Source: NAK19 sp034434515 | GTDB taxonomy: Bacteria; Chloroflexota; Anaerolineae; Anaerolineales; UBA4823 | Assembly (NCBI GenBank): GCA_034434515.1 | Contig: DAOTZA010000220.1 | Location: 1 to 29,301 of the forward strand | DNA: 29,301 nt | Reading direction: 5' to 3' | Shown: piece after piece, positions 14,919-21,972 of the stretch | Layout of the letters: each line of letters begins with the position of its first letter | Position numbering within the stretch: the stretch's first letter is position 1 | Program-made: the position numbers and the translations under genes | Notes under the pieces: generated by a model | What the model saw: the letters and a program-made list of their open reading frames with translations, nothing else | What the model was told of the DNA's origin: nothing | Databases searched by the model: none

Positions 14919-14949
14919 CATTAAACATTATACATTAGACAAGGTGTCT
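14919..14949. promoter_or_regulatory. Candidate operator: three CATTA heptads and a palindrome
   Basis: Three tandem 7-mers (CATTAAA, CATTATA, CATTAGA; 14919-14939) run into the perfect inverted repeat AGACA-AGG-TGTCT (14937-14949). The site begins just after the predicted transcription start of the GntR gene, where autorepression would act. HutC-type GntR proteins bind short palindromes of this size; the assignment to this regulator is an inference. Confidence 0.4.
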
Positions 14950-14963
14950 GCCTCCTTTCCTGT

Positions 14964-15773
14964 TTGTGTCTCCTGATGAACGACGAGCGCGCTAAACTCG
15001 AATTGTTCAATCAAAGTTTTCCTCCTTACCAGGACAATCTGGTTGTTTTGACCGCCAACCGAATCCGAGAAATGATCGAGAGCCGGGCTATTCCGCCCGG
15101 CTCGCGATTACCCAATGAACTTGAGCTTGCCGAGGCAATGGGAGTCAGCCGCGGCACGGTACGGGCTGCGCTCAGCTTGCTTCAGCAACAAGGCTTGCTC
15201 TGGCGACGGCAAGGGATTGGCACTTTTGTCTCTGAGACTCCGCTACTTGAAAATCGGCTTGATCTCAACTTTAGTTATACGGCGCTGATCGAATCGCTGG
15301 GGCATCGCCCAGGCTGTCGCCTCATCGACTGCCATATCCGCGCCGCAGAAAGCGATTACGCCAATCGACTTGAGGTGGAACCAGGAACGACGGTGGTCTT
15401 CATCCGCCGCGTTCGCACCGCCGATGATCAACCCGTGGTAGCCTCGCTGGACATCTTTCGCGCCAACTTGCTCAAGCAGGGAAACACTCATCTCAATTTA
15501 GAAAATCTTAAAGACCTGCTCTGTCAAAAAATCTCTCTATACCGCATCTTCGACGAAGACCTCCATCACCCAATTGATTACGGTATTACCCATTTGCGCC
15601 CCATTGTTGCCGATACACAATTGAGCCGCCAATTTGAGTTAGAGATACCAAAAGGTTCGCCAATGCTTTATATGGAGCAACTGGATTATAGCCGTAACCG
15701 TGAACCGTTGTTGCTCTCTTATGAGTACCATCTGGCTGAATACAGTACATTTACGATTTTCCGGCGGCGCTAA
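14964..15773 (+). CDS. GntR-family (HutC subfamily) transcriptional regulator
   Basis: A protein of 269 residues. An N-terminal winged helix (about 25-95: ANRIREMIESRAIPPGSRLPNELELAEAMGVSRGTVRAAL, then LLWRRQGIGTFVSE) is followed by a UTRA ligand-binding domain (about 105-265: ALIESLGHRPG, ending in ...LLLSYEYHLAEY). HutC regulators repress nearby genes until a small metabolite, often a phosphorylated sugar, binds UTRA. The frame opens at TTG 14964; ATG 14976 (MNDERAKLEL) is equally possible, and neither has a clear Shine-Dalgarno sequence. It sits directly upstream of, and in the same direction as, the transporter/kinase operon, so it is the probable regulator of that operon. Confidence 0.92.
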   Translation: MCLLMNDERAKLELFNQSFPPYQDNLVVLTANRIREMIESRAIPPGSRLPNELELAEAMGVSRGTVRAALSLLQQQGLLWRRQGIGTFVSETPLLENRLDLNFSYTALIESLGHRPGCRLIDCHIRAAESDYANRLEVEPGTTVVFIRRVRTADDQPVVASLDIFRANLLKQGNTHLNLENLKDLLCQKISLYRIFDEDLHHPIDYGITHLRPIVADTQLSRQFELEIPKGSPMLYMEQLDYSRNREPLLLSYEYHLAEYSTFTIFRRR

Positions 15774-15848
15774 AGCTGTGGCTTCCAAAGATGAAAACCT
15801 TGTTTTTTGAGTCCCCTGTAAAACTTCTGTTTCAACACCGAGCTCACA

Positions 15849-15866
15849 GAGAATCTGGAGATTCTT
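15849..15866. promoter_or_regulatory. Inverted repeat upstream of the transporter operon
   Basis: GAATCT-GG-AGATTC (15851-15864) is a perfect 6-bp inverted repeat, extended by one A-T and one G-T pair. It lies in the 263-base gap between the GntR gene and the binding-protein gene, a few bases before a second palindrome, so it could be an operator or leader structure. Confidence 0.35.
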
Positions 15867-15869
15867 TGA

Positions 15870-15886
15870 TGAGGTCTGCCACCTCA
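15870..15886. promoter_or_regulatory. Second inverted repeat upstream of the transporter operon (candidate GntR operator)
   Basis: TGAGGT-CTGCC-ACCTCA is a perfect inverted repeat with 6-bp arms, 17 bases overall, about 150 bases before the binding-protein start. The size and symmetry suit a dimeric regulator. It does not share sequence with the palindrome in front of gntR, so the two may be read by different proteins. Confidence 0.35.
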
Positions 15887-15931
15887 GTGCTTGCCGTGGT
15901 TCGTTTTTGCAGTGGACTGATCATGCTTTAG

Positions 15932-16016
15932 AAAAGGAGGTGCGCTGAAGTCGATCCATCTCTGGGAAAAACCACAAATCAAACCTATCATTAATCAACC
16001 CTTTAGTTACAAATGA
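15932..16016 (+). other. Orphan strong ribosome-binding sequence with possible 23-codon leader ORF
   Basis: AAAAGGAGGTG (15932-15942) is a near-perfect anti-Shine-Dalgarno match, yet no ATG, GTG or TTG gene follows at a proper distance. A CTG at 15945 would open a 23-codon frame ending at TGA 16016, just before the AAGGAGG (16023-16029) of the binding-protein gene. It may be a leader peptide, a ribosome standby site, or a relic of a lost gene. Confidence 0.25.
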
Positions 16017-16036
16017 AAGCTTAAGGAGGCAGAAAG

Positions 16037-17590
16037 ATGTACCGTCAGGCAACTATTTGGTTTTCCATTTTCGTGATCGGGTCTTTGATCCTGGGCGCCT
16101 GCGCGCCGGCTGCCACACCAACCCCTGAAGTTAAACCGGCCGAGACAGCGGCAGAACCGGTCGCCAGCGGTGAGTGGTCTTTAGCCAAAGCCGCTGAACC
16201 CTGGCGAGGTCAGACCCTGCGCCTCATCGGTGAAGCCCTTCCACCGCTGGAAGCCCTGGAACAACTCAAGGGTCAATTCGAGGAGATCACCGGCACCAAA
16301 GTAATCATCGAGGGATTGGGGCATGAAGAAGCTGTTGAGAAAGTTACTCTGGACTTTGCCGGCCAAACTGGCGTTTACGACGTCGTGCTTCAACCGCACC
16401 GTGCCCTGGGCAAGCTGGTGAACAGCGGCTGGTTACGTCCTATCGATGAGTTTTACAACAACCCCGCTCTCCGAGACCCCAATTTCAGCTATGAAGGCTC
16501 ATTACTCAACACTGTGTGGTTCCGCGAAACGAACACCTATCAAGGGAAAGTCTACGGCTTGCCGTTCCACTTTATCAGCATGTACCTCTGGTACCGCTAT
16601 GACTGGTTCGACCATCCAGACGAGCAAGCAGCCTTCAAAGCAAAGTATGGCTATGATCTCCCGTCTCCGCCGGTAACCTGGGAGGAGTACCTGGATGTTG
16701 CCGAATTTTTCACCCGCAAGGCGGGAGAAACTTTAGCCGGCGAGACCCTGACCTATGACGTTTATGGTCATACCTGGGGTGGCGCACGTCACGTAACCGC
16801 CTGGTACGACTTCCTCAACGTCATCTATTCCTTCGGCGGGCGCGATATCGCCTTGCCAGAGAATCGCGGAGATTCTTACGGGCCGGTGGTCGTCAATTCT
16901 CCAGATAACCTGGAGGCGTTAAAATTCATCATCGAATCCCTGAAATATGCTCCGCCAGGCGTCCTTAGCTCCACCTGGGATGAAAAACAAGCTGCTCAGC
17001 AATCCGGGCTGGTTGCCATGGCAATCCAATGGGACGACGCCGCCTTTGCTGTCGAGGATCCAGAGCAGTCCAAAGCAGCCGGCAAAATCGCCTATAGCGG
17101 CGTACCCATCAAGAAAGACAAGATGACCCAGATTGAGGGTTGGGATTACCTGATCCCCACCAGCTCGAAAAAGCCCGAACTAGCCTGGCTCTTCGTGCAA
17201 TGGGCGATGGGCAAGGAAATCCAAATTGCTCAAATGAAACTGGGCGGCCAATCGGCGCTGATCACCACCTATGACGATCCAGAAGTGCTGGCAATTCCCT
17301 ATGTACCAACTTCGGTGTACTTGAAAACCGGTGGACAAACCGTTTTGAGTGTGCGAAAAGTCGGCGACCCCAGCGGCGTGGGAGTCCCAGAACGCTATGT
17401 GAACGCCACCAACCCATTGACCGGAGATACTTCAGTCAGCCTTATCGCCAAGCCCACCTTCCCGGAAGAAGAGCGGGTGACGGAGGCGATCATTCTATGG
17501 GTCAATCGCGCCCTCACCGGCGAGGTCACGCCAGAAGTTGCTCTTCAAGAGCTGGAGAAAGAATTGAAAGCGATTCTCCCGGCTCAGTAA
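16037..17590 (+). CDS. ABC transporter substrate-binding lipoprotein (polyol/sugar type, GlpV-like by context)
   Basis: A protein of 517 residues with AAGGAGG 7 bases before ATG. Signal and lipobox: ...GSLILGAC with Cys22, then a Pro/Thr/Ala linker. The mature part is a family-1 extracellular solute-binding protein (GQTLRLIGEALPPLEALEQLKGQFEEITGTKV; VYDVVLQPHRALGKLVNSGWLRPIDEF; YGLPFHFISMYLWYRYDWF; SALITTYDDPEVL). It captures the substrate outside the membrane and delivers it to the two permeases. At over 500 residues it is larger than typical maltose-type binding proteins and closer to the GlpV group. A stable hairpin follows the stop codon. The substrate cannot be read from sequence; glycerol or another polyol is inferred from the gene set. 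Confidence 0.9.
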   Translation: MYRQATIWFSIFVIGSLILGACAPAATPTPEVKPAETAAEPVASGEWSLAKAAEPWRGQTLRLIGEALPPLEALEQLKGQFEEITGTKVIIEGLGHEEAVEKVTLDFAGQTGVYDVVLQPHRALGKLVNSGWLRPIDEFYNNPALRDPNFSYEGSLLNTVWFRETNTYQGKVYGLPFHFISMYLWYRYDWFDHPDEQAAFKAKYGYDLPSPPVTWEEYLDVAEFFTRKAGETLAGETLTYDVYGHTWGGARHVTAWYDFLNVIYSFGGRDIALPENRGDSYGPVVVNSPDNLEALKFIIESLKYAPPGVLSSTWDEKQAAQQSGLVAMAIQWDDAAFAVEDPEQSKAAGKIAYSGVPIKKDKMTQIEGWDYLIPTSSKKPELAWLFVQWAMGKEIQIAQMKLGGQSALITTYDDPEVLAIPYVPTSVYLKTGGQTVLSVRKVGDPSGVGVPERYVNATNPLTGDTSVSLIAKPTFPEEERVTEAIILWVNRALTGEVTPEVALQELEKELKAILPAQ

Positions 17591-17604
17591 GACATATATT
17601 TTCA

Positions 17605-17639
17605 TGGAGGAACGCGCCGTTTATTCGGCTGTTCCTCCA
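17605..17639 (+). terminator. Intra-operon hairpin after the binding-protein gene
   Basis: Stem TGGAGGAAC / GTTCCTCCA (9 bp) encloses a second stem GCCG / CGGC with loop TTTATT. It lies 14 bases after the stop codon and 45 bases before the small membrane protein. No T run follows, so it is best read as a partial terminator or 3'-end stabiliser, as known between malE and malF, allowing more binding protein than membrane parts to be made. Confidence 0.65.
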
Positions 17640-17683
17640 GTTCAATTCGGTTCTGTACCCATTACGAAGGAAAGGAGCCCGGC

Positions 17684-17899
17684 ATGAACATCGGCGATAA
17701 GATTACCTGGGCATATCGCATCCTCTTCATTCTGATGTTGATCTGGTTGCGCTTCATCGAGCAGTATATATCTATTTGGGGCGTTTGGGTTGTTTGGGCA
17801 ATTATTGTCGTTTTCTGGTTATTCAATCCTTTCAAAAAACGGAAGCCCCAACCAACGGCTTCTCAACCCGAACAACCCCAATGGATTGATGTCAAGTAG
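17684..17899 (+). CDS. Small two-helix membrane protein of the transporter operon (GlpU position)
   Basis: A protein of 71 residues; GGAG-containing ribosome-binding site (AAGGAAAGGAGC) upstream of ATG. Two hydrophobic helices (about 12-28 and 31-48, Trp-rich: ISIWGVWVVWAIIVVFWLF) are followed by a basic, Pro/Gln-rich tail (FKKRKPQPT...), so the C-terminus is probably cytoplasmic. It lies between the binding protein and the ATPases, 9 bases before the next gene. The rhizobial glycerol importer operon contains a small membrane protein of unknown role (GlpU). This one occupies a comparable place, but I cannot show homology. Confidence 0.75.
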   Translation: MNIGDKITWAYRILFILMLIWLRFIEQYISIWGVWVVWAIIVVFWLFNPFKKRKPQPTASQPEQPQWIDVK

Positions 17900-17908
17900 G
17901 AGGCTTGC

Positions 17909-19006
17909 ATGACTGTCTTGACCTTGAAAAACGTCTGGAAAATTTATGAAGGCAACGTGATCGGGGTTGAAGATCTAAGCATCCGCGTCGAAGATGGCGA
18001 GCTGTTTGCCTTGCTTGGTCCTTCTGGCTGCGGAAAGTCATCTACGTTGCGGATGATCGCCGGATTGGAGAAGATTTCCAAAGGCGAGCTATGGTTCGAT
18101 GACGTATTGGTGAACGATTTGGAGCCTCGGGAAAGAAATGTAGCAATGGTGTTTGAGAATTACGCTCTCTATCCTTATTTGAGCGTTTACGAAAATATCG
18201 CCTTTCCCTTACGATTGCGAGGGATGAACCAGGCGGAAATCGATCGCAAAGTGCGCTGGGCAGCAGAGTTCTTAGGGATTTCAGACCTGCTGCCGATGCG
18301 GGTGCGCGGTCTGAGTGGAGGTCAGATGCAAGCTGTGGGCATCGGACGCGCGATCGTCCGCCAACCAGCCGTCTTGTTAATGGATGAACCGATCTCTCAC
18401 CTGGAAGCCCGCCAGCGGGCGCGTATGAGAGAAGAACTGGTGGATCTTCATAGTCAGCTCGGCACTACGACCATCTACGTGACGCATGATCAGGTTGAAG
18501 CCATGGCTATGGCTCATCGCATTGCGGTTATGAATCTAGGTAAGCTGCAACAGGTCGGCACACCGAAGGAAGTCTACAATCAACCACACACCAAATTTGT
18601 GGGCGGTTTTATTGGTGAACCACCGATGAATTTTGCAAATTGCGAGCTGAGCCGGGAAAACGGCGATTTTTACGTTGTCTCTCCTTCCTTCAAAGTCAAG
18701 TTATCGCCCCAGACTGCGGAAAAACTTAAAGACTATCATGGGGATGCTCGGGTTCAACTGGGCATTCGGCCTGAATCCATCTCAGTCAGCATGACCCCAA
18801 CCGAAGGATCGTTCCCCGCCAAAGTCTATGTGACGGAACCCCAGGGCGATCGAACGTTGCTCTCCGTCCTCCTGGATAGCAACGAGCTCTTCCTCATTGA
18901 GGTGGCACCAGAATTCTTTGCCCAGCCGGACGAGACGGTCTATCTGAATTTCAACGAGCCAATCCACCTCTTTGACCGAGTGGAAGAAGTCAATTTGCTC
19001 TATTAG
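17909..19006 (+). CDS. ABC transporter ATPase 1 (GlpS/MalK-like)
   Basis: A protein of 365 residues. Walker A GPSGCGKSS (37-45), signature LSGGQ (135-139), Walker B LLMDE (156-160) and switch histidine in THDQ (His193) are intact. The C-terminal TOBE-type domain (about 235-365) is typical of CUT1 importers. The Q-loop, normally VFQ, reads VFE (Glu83), and the D-loop is SHLEA. It should pair with the next gene's product to power the importer. The two tandem, non-identical ATPases distinguish this system from ordinary sugar importers that use one shared MalK/MsmX-type ATPase, and match the GlpS-GlpT layout. Confidence 0.92.
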   Translation: MTVLTLKNVWKIYEGNVIGVEDLSIRVEDGELFALLGPSGCGKSSTLRMIAGLEKISKGELWFDDVLVNDLEPRERNVAMVFENYALYPYLSVYENIAFPLRLRGMNQAEIDRKVRWAAEFLGISDLLPMRVRGLSGGQMQAVGIGRAIVRQPAVLLMDEPISHLEARQRARMREELVDLHSQLGTTTIYVTHDQVEAMAMAHRIAVMNLGKLQQVGTPKEVYNQPHTKFVGGFIGEPPMNFANCELSRENGDFYVVSPSFKVKLSPQTAEKLKDYHGDARVQLGIRPESISVSMTPTEGSFPAKVYVTEPQGDRTLLSVLLDSNELFLIEVAPEFFAQPDETVYLNFNEPIHLFDRVEEVNLLY

Positions 19007-19034
19007 AGGCTGCTCAGGAACGAGGTCGAGAACT

Positions 19035-20138
19035 ATGGCAAAAATAACCTTGCAGAATGTTTCCAAACAATATAAGGGGGGCGAGATTCAAGCCTTGAAG
19101 AAGATCAACTTAGAGATCGAGGATGGAAAATTCTTCTGTCTCTTGGGGCCTGCAGGAGCAGGAAAGACCACCACCATCAAGTTGATTGCCGGGGTGGAAC
19201 CGGTGGATGGCGGCAAAATTTTTATGGACGACCAAGAGATCACCGATTTGCTGCCTAACCAGCGTGATGTAGCAGTAGCTTTTGAAACCTACGCCTTATA
19301 TCCGCAAAGGACCGTGCGCGAAAATCTTGCCTTTCCGCTCCGTGCCCCATTGCGCAAGAAGGAATGGAGCGAAGATCAGATTCAAGCGCGGGTCGAGGAA
19401 GTGGCAAAACTATTAGGAATTGATGATTTGCTCGACCGCCTGCCCCGGCAGTTGTCAGGTGGACAACGCCAACGGGTGGCACTTGGGCGGGCTTTAGTGC
19501 GCAAACCGAAAGCCTATCTCTTTGATGAACCCATTGCGCACCTCGATGCTAAATTGCGCCACCGGATGCGGGGAGAATTACGCCGCATTCAACTCGAATT
19601 GGGCATTACGACCGTCTACACCACTCCTGACCAACTGGAAGCCTTATCTCTAGCAGATCAAATGGCGATTTTGAACGAAGGCAAAATTGAGCAAGTTGGA
19701 TCTCCGACAGAGATCTACCAGCGCCCGGCAAATATCTTTGTGGCGCGCTTCGTCGGTGATCCACCCATGAACATCTTGCGTTCTGAAGTAGAGGGAGAGG
19801 AAGTGAATCTGTTTGGACTGACGAAACTGCCCCTCCCGGCCCAAATTCGCTCCAGGTTGGCGGCAGCCGAGATAGAGAGAAGCCTGATGGTCGGTGTTCG
19901 CCCGCGAGACATTAAGCTCGTTTCACCCTCAAGCGAGCAAGCCCTGTTGCGCGGGCAGGTTAAGTACGTGCAGGTCCTGGGAGAAACCTCCATTCTAACC
20001 ATTGTGATGGATACCCACGAAGTACGGGTCAAGATGAACACCCAAGATGCACCTAATCGAGGCGAAGCCGTTGGGCTGAATTTTACTGTTCAAGATTGTC
20101 ATTTCTTTGATCCGCGAACCGAACTGCGGATCGATTGA
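19035..20138 (+). CDS. ABC transporter ATPase 2 (GlpT-like), degenerate H-loop
   Basis: A protein of 367 residues. ATG 19035 (MAKITLQNVS) is chosen over an in-frame start at 18972 that would overlap the previous gene; GAGG lies 9 bases upstream. Walker A GPAGAGKTT (38-46), signature LSGGQ (140-144) and Walker B LFDE are intact. The H-loop THDQ is replaced by TPDQ (Pro198), and the Q-loop Gln is again Glu (Glu84). A dimer of this protein with ATPase 1 would therefore have two unequal ATP sites. A TOBE-type C-terminal domain is present. The stop overlaps only a weak TTG; the next gene starts 36 bases on. Confidence 0.92.
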   Translation: MAKITLQNVSKQYKGGEIQALKKINLEIEDGKFFCLLGPAGAGKTTTIKLIAGVEPVDGGKIFMDDQEITDLLPNQRDVAVAFETYALYPQRTVRENLAFPLRAPLRKKEWSEDQIQARVEEVAKLLGIDDLLDRLPRQLSGGQRQRVALGRALVRKPKAYLFDEPIAHLDAKLRHRMRGELRRIQLELGITTVYTTPDQLEALSLADQMAILNEGKIEQVGSPTEIYQRPANIFVARFVGDPPMNILRSEVEGEEVNLFGLTKLPLPAQIRSRLAAAEIERSLMVGVRPRDIKLVSPSSEQALLRGQVKYVQVLGETSILTIVMDTHEVRVKMNTQDAPNRGEAVGLNFTVQDCHFFDPRTELRID

Positions 20139-20173
20139 TCGTTAGCATTGTCTCTATCGAAGGAGTTGTAACC

Positions 20174-21046
20174 ATGAGTAGTCGAAGATACATTCTATGG
20201 TGGGTACTACCGGCGGCGATCCTGTTCCTGGTGATCATTCTCATCCCCTTTATCACTGCCCTGACCTTTAGCTTTCGCTCTTTTAGTTTTACCTCCTCCG
20301 TCTCCACTGGGCAATACATCGGAGTTGATAACTACCGCAAACTGGTATTTGACAATGACTTCTACAACAGTTTCAAGGTCACCTTCTTATACCTGGTGCC
20401 GGCAATCCTGTTACAAGGCATTCTTGGTTTGGGCATGGCATTGCTAATTTCTGGAGCTGTGCGGCGAGCACGGATCATCATCCCAATAATGCTTTTGCCC
20501 ACCCTGCTTACGCCGGTCGTCATTGGATTAATTGGGGTATTGACCTTAAACCCCGATTTTGGGGTTATCGGTCAATTGTTGAAGCGTTGGGGCTTGGTGC
20601 AAGGTTCGGTATTGGGAAATGCCTCCACAGCCCTACCGGCGATCATCGCCGTGGACACGTATCAGTGGACGCCCTTTATAGCGGTCATCCTCACTGCTGG
20701 ATTGTTAGCCTTGCCCAAAGAACCGTATGAAGCCGCCCAGGTTGATGGCGCCAATCTCATTCAAACCTTCTTCCGTGTTACCATGCCCTTGCTTTGGCCA
20801 TATTTCGTGGTCGCCCTGCTGATTCGCGTGATTGACGCTTTCCGCATCTTTGACATCATTTGGGTCATGACGCGCGGTGGACCGGGCACAGCAACCGAGA
20901 CGGTGGCCGTCTATGCCTATCGTCATACTTTCCGTTACTGGGATTTTGGCTATGGCTCTGCCCTGATCATGGTGATTTTCGTCTTCATCTCAATCCTGGT
21001 TGAATATCTCTATAAAGCCTTGCAACGGTGGCAGGCTGCTCAATAA
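20174..21046 (+). CDS. ABC transporter permease 1 (GlpP/MalF-like)
   Basis: A protein of 290 residues. ATG 20174 (MSSRRYILWWVLP) has AAGGAG 8 bases upstream and is preferred over TTG 20135. Six hydrophobic helices begin with WWVLPAAILFLVIILIPFI. The cytoplasmic EAA loop, EPYEAAQVDGA (183-193) followed by FFRVTMPLLWP, is the contact to the ATPases. The final helix is LIMVIFVFISILVEYLY. With permease 2 it forms the membrane channel of the importer. The length equals that of short CUT1 permeases. Confidence 0.93.
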   Translation: MSSRRYILWWVLPAAILFLVIILIPFITALTFSFRSFSFTSSVSTGQYIGVDNYRKLVFDNDFYNSFKVTFLYLVPAILLQGILGLGMALLISGAVRRARIIIPIMLLPTLLTPVVIGLIGVLTLNPDFGVIGQLLKRWGLVQGSVLGNASTALPAIIAVDTYQWTPFIAVILTAGLLALPKEPYEAAQVDGANLIQTFFRVTMPLLWPYFVVALLIRVIDAFRIFDIIWVMTRGGPGTATETVAVYAYRHTFRYWDFGYGSALIMVIFVFISILVEYLYKALQRWQAAQ

Positions 21047-21061
21047 GAAAGGAGAGAAATC

Positions 21062-21943
21062 ATGTCCCTCAATACGCAAACCTTTGCTCCAAGTTCATCA
21101 GGACGCCAGGCTGCCTTCCTGAGTTCAAAACGACTGCTCACCTGGCTCTCTTATCTTTTGACAGCCCTGCTGGTCGTGTTGTTCTTATTTCCCTGGTTGT
21201 GGGTGCTGAGCCTTGGTTTTAAGACTCGCGCAGAGATCATGAGCCCCAATATTGTCTGGATTTGGACACCCACTCTAAATAACTACATTGAAGTGCTGAT
21301 CAATAAAGGTTACTGGCGGTTGATCATTAACTCACTTATTGTAGCTGTTTCGGCCGTGGCATTGTGCATTGTCATTGGGGTTCCAACAGCTTATGCGTTT
21401 TCGCGCTTTCCCATCCCTGGCAAAGAGAGCTGGTTCTACATGATCTTAACTTTCCGTATGGCTCCGGCAGTCGTCTTGGCTCTGCCGCTTTATGTACTCT
21501 TTGCGCGCGCCAAGCTTTTAGGTACCTTCGGGGCGCCCATTCTGGCTCACTGTACCTTTACTTTGCCCTTCGTGATCTGGTTAATGCGCAGTTTCTTCGA
21601 TGATATCCCGAAAGAGATCGACGCCGCAGCCATGACCGATGGCTATTCGCGCTGGGAAACCTTCCTTTACGCGATTCTGCCGCTGGTAAAATCGGGGATT
21701 GTGGCTGTGGCGCTCTTCTCGATCATTTTCTCCTGGAACGAGTTTTTGTATGGTTTGATCCTCACCAGCGATGCGACGCGGCCGGTGGCTTCCCAAATTC
21801 CCTCCCTGATCCGCCCGCATGGCACCTTGTGGGGAGAAGTCTGCGCCCTGGCAACAACCGCCTCCCTGCCGGTAGCTTTTTTGATTTTTGCCCTGCAACG
21901 GCAATTGGTGCGCGGTCTATCCTTCGGCGCGATCAAAGGTTAA
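21062..21943 (+). CDS. ABC transporter permease 2 (GlpQ/MalG-like)
   Basis: A protein of 293 residues, starting 15 bases after permease 1 with GGAG upstream. Six hydrophobic helices: the first is LTWLSYLLTALLVVLFLFPW and the second LIVAVSAVALCIVIGVPTAYAF, the conserved MalG-like start of the channel. The EAA loop is PKEIDAAAMTDGYSRWETF (from 183). The protein ends GLSFGAIKG, a typical MalG-type C-terminus (G-h-x-x-G-A-h-K-G). It forms the channel together with permease 1. Confidence 0.94.
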   Translation: MSLNTQTFAPSSSGRQAAFLSSKRLLTWLSYLLTALLVVLFLFPWLWVLSLGFKTRAEIMSPNIVWIWTPTLNNYIEVLINKGYWRLIINSLIVAVSAVALCIVIGVPTAYAFSRFPIPGKESWFYMILTFRMAPAVVLALPLYVLFARAKLLGTFGAPILAHCTFTLPFVIWLMRSFFDDIPKEIDAAAMTDGYSRWETFLYAILPLVKSGIVAVALFSIIFSWNEFLYGLILTSDATRPVASQIPSLIRPHGTLWGEVCALATTASLPVAFLIFALQRQLVRGLSFGAIKG

Positions 21944-21972
21944 TTACCCCATCACCATCAAGGAGAAAATCC

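Noticed and set aside
14805..14963. Replication origin next to dnaN
   Set aside because: The intergenic region contains no TTATCCACA-type DnaA boxes and no dnaA or recF nearby; the AT richness is explained by two divergent promoters.
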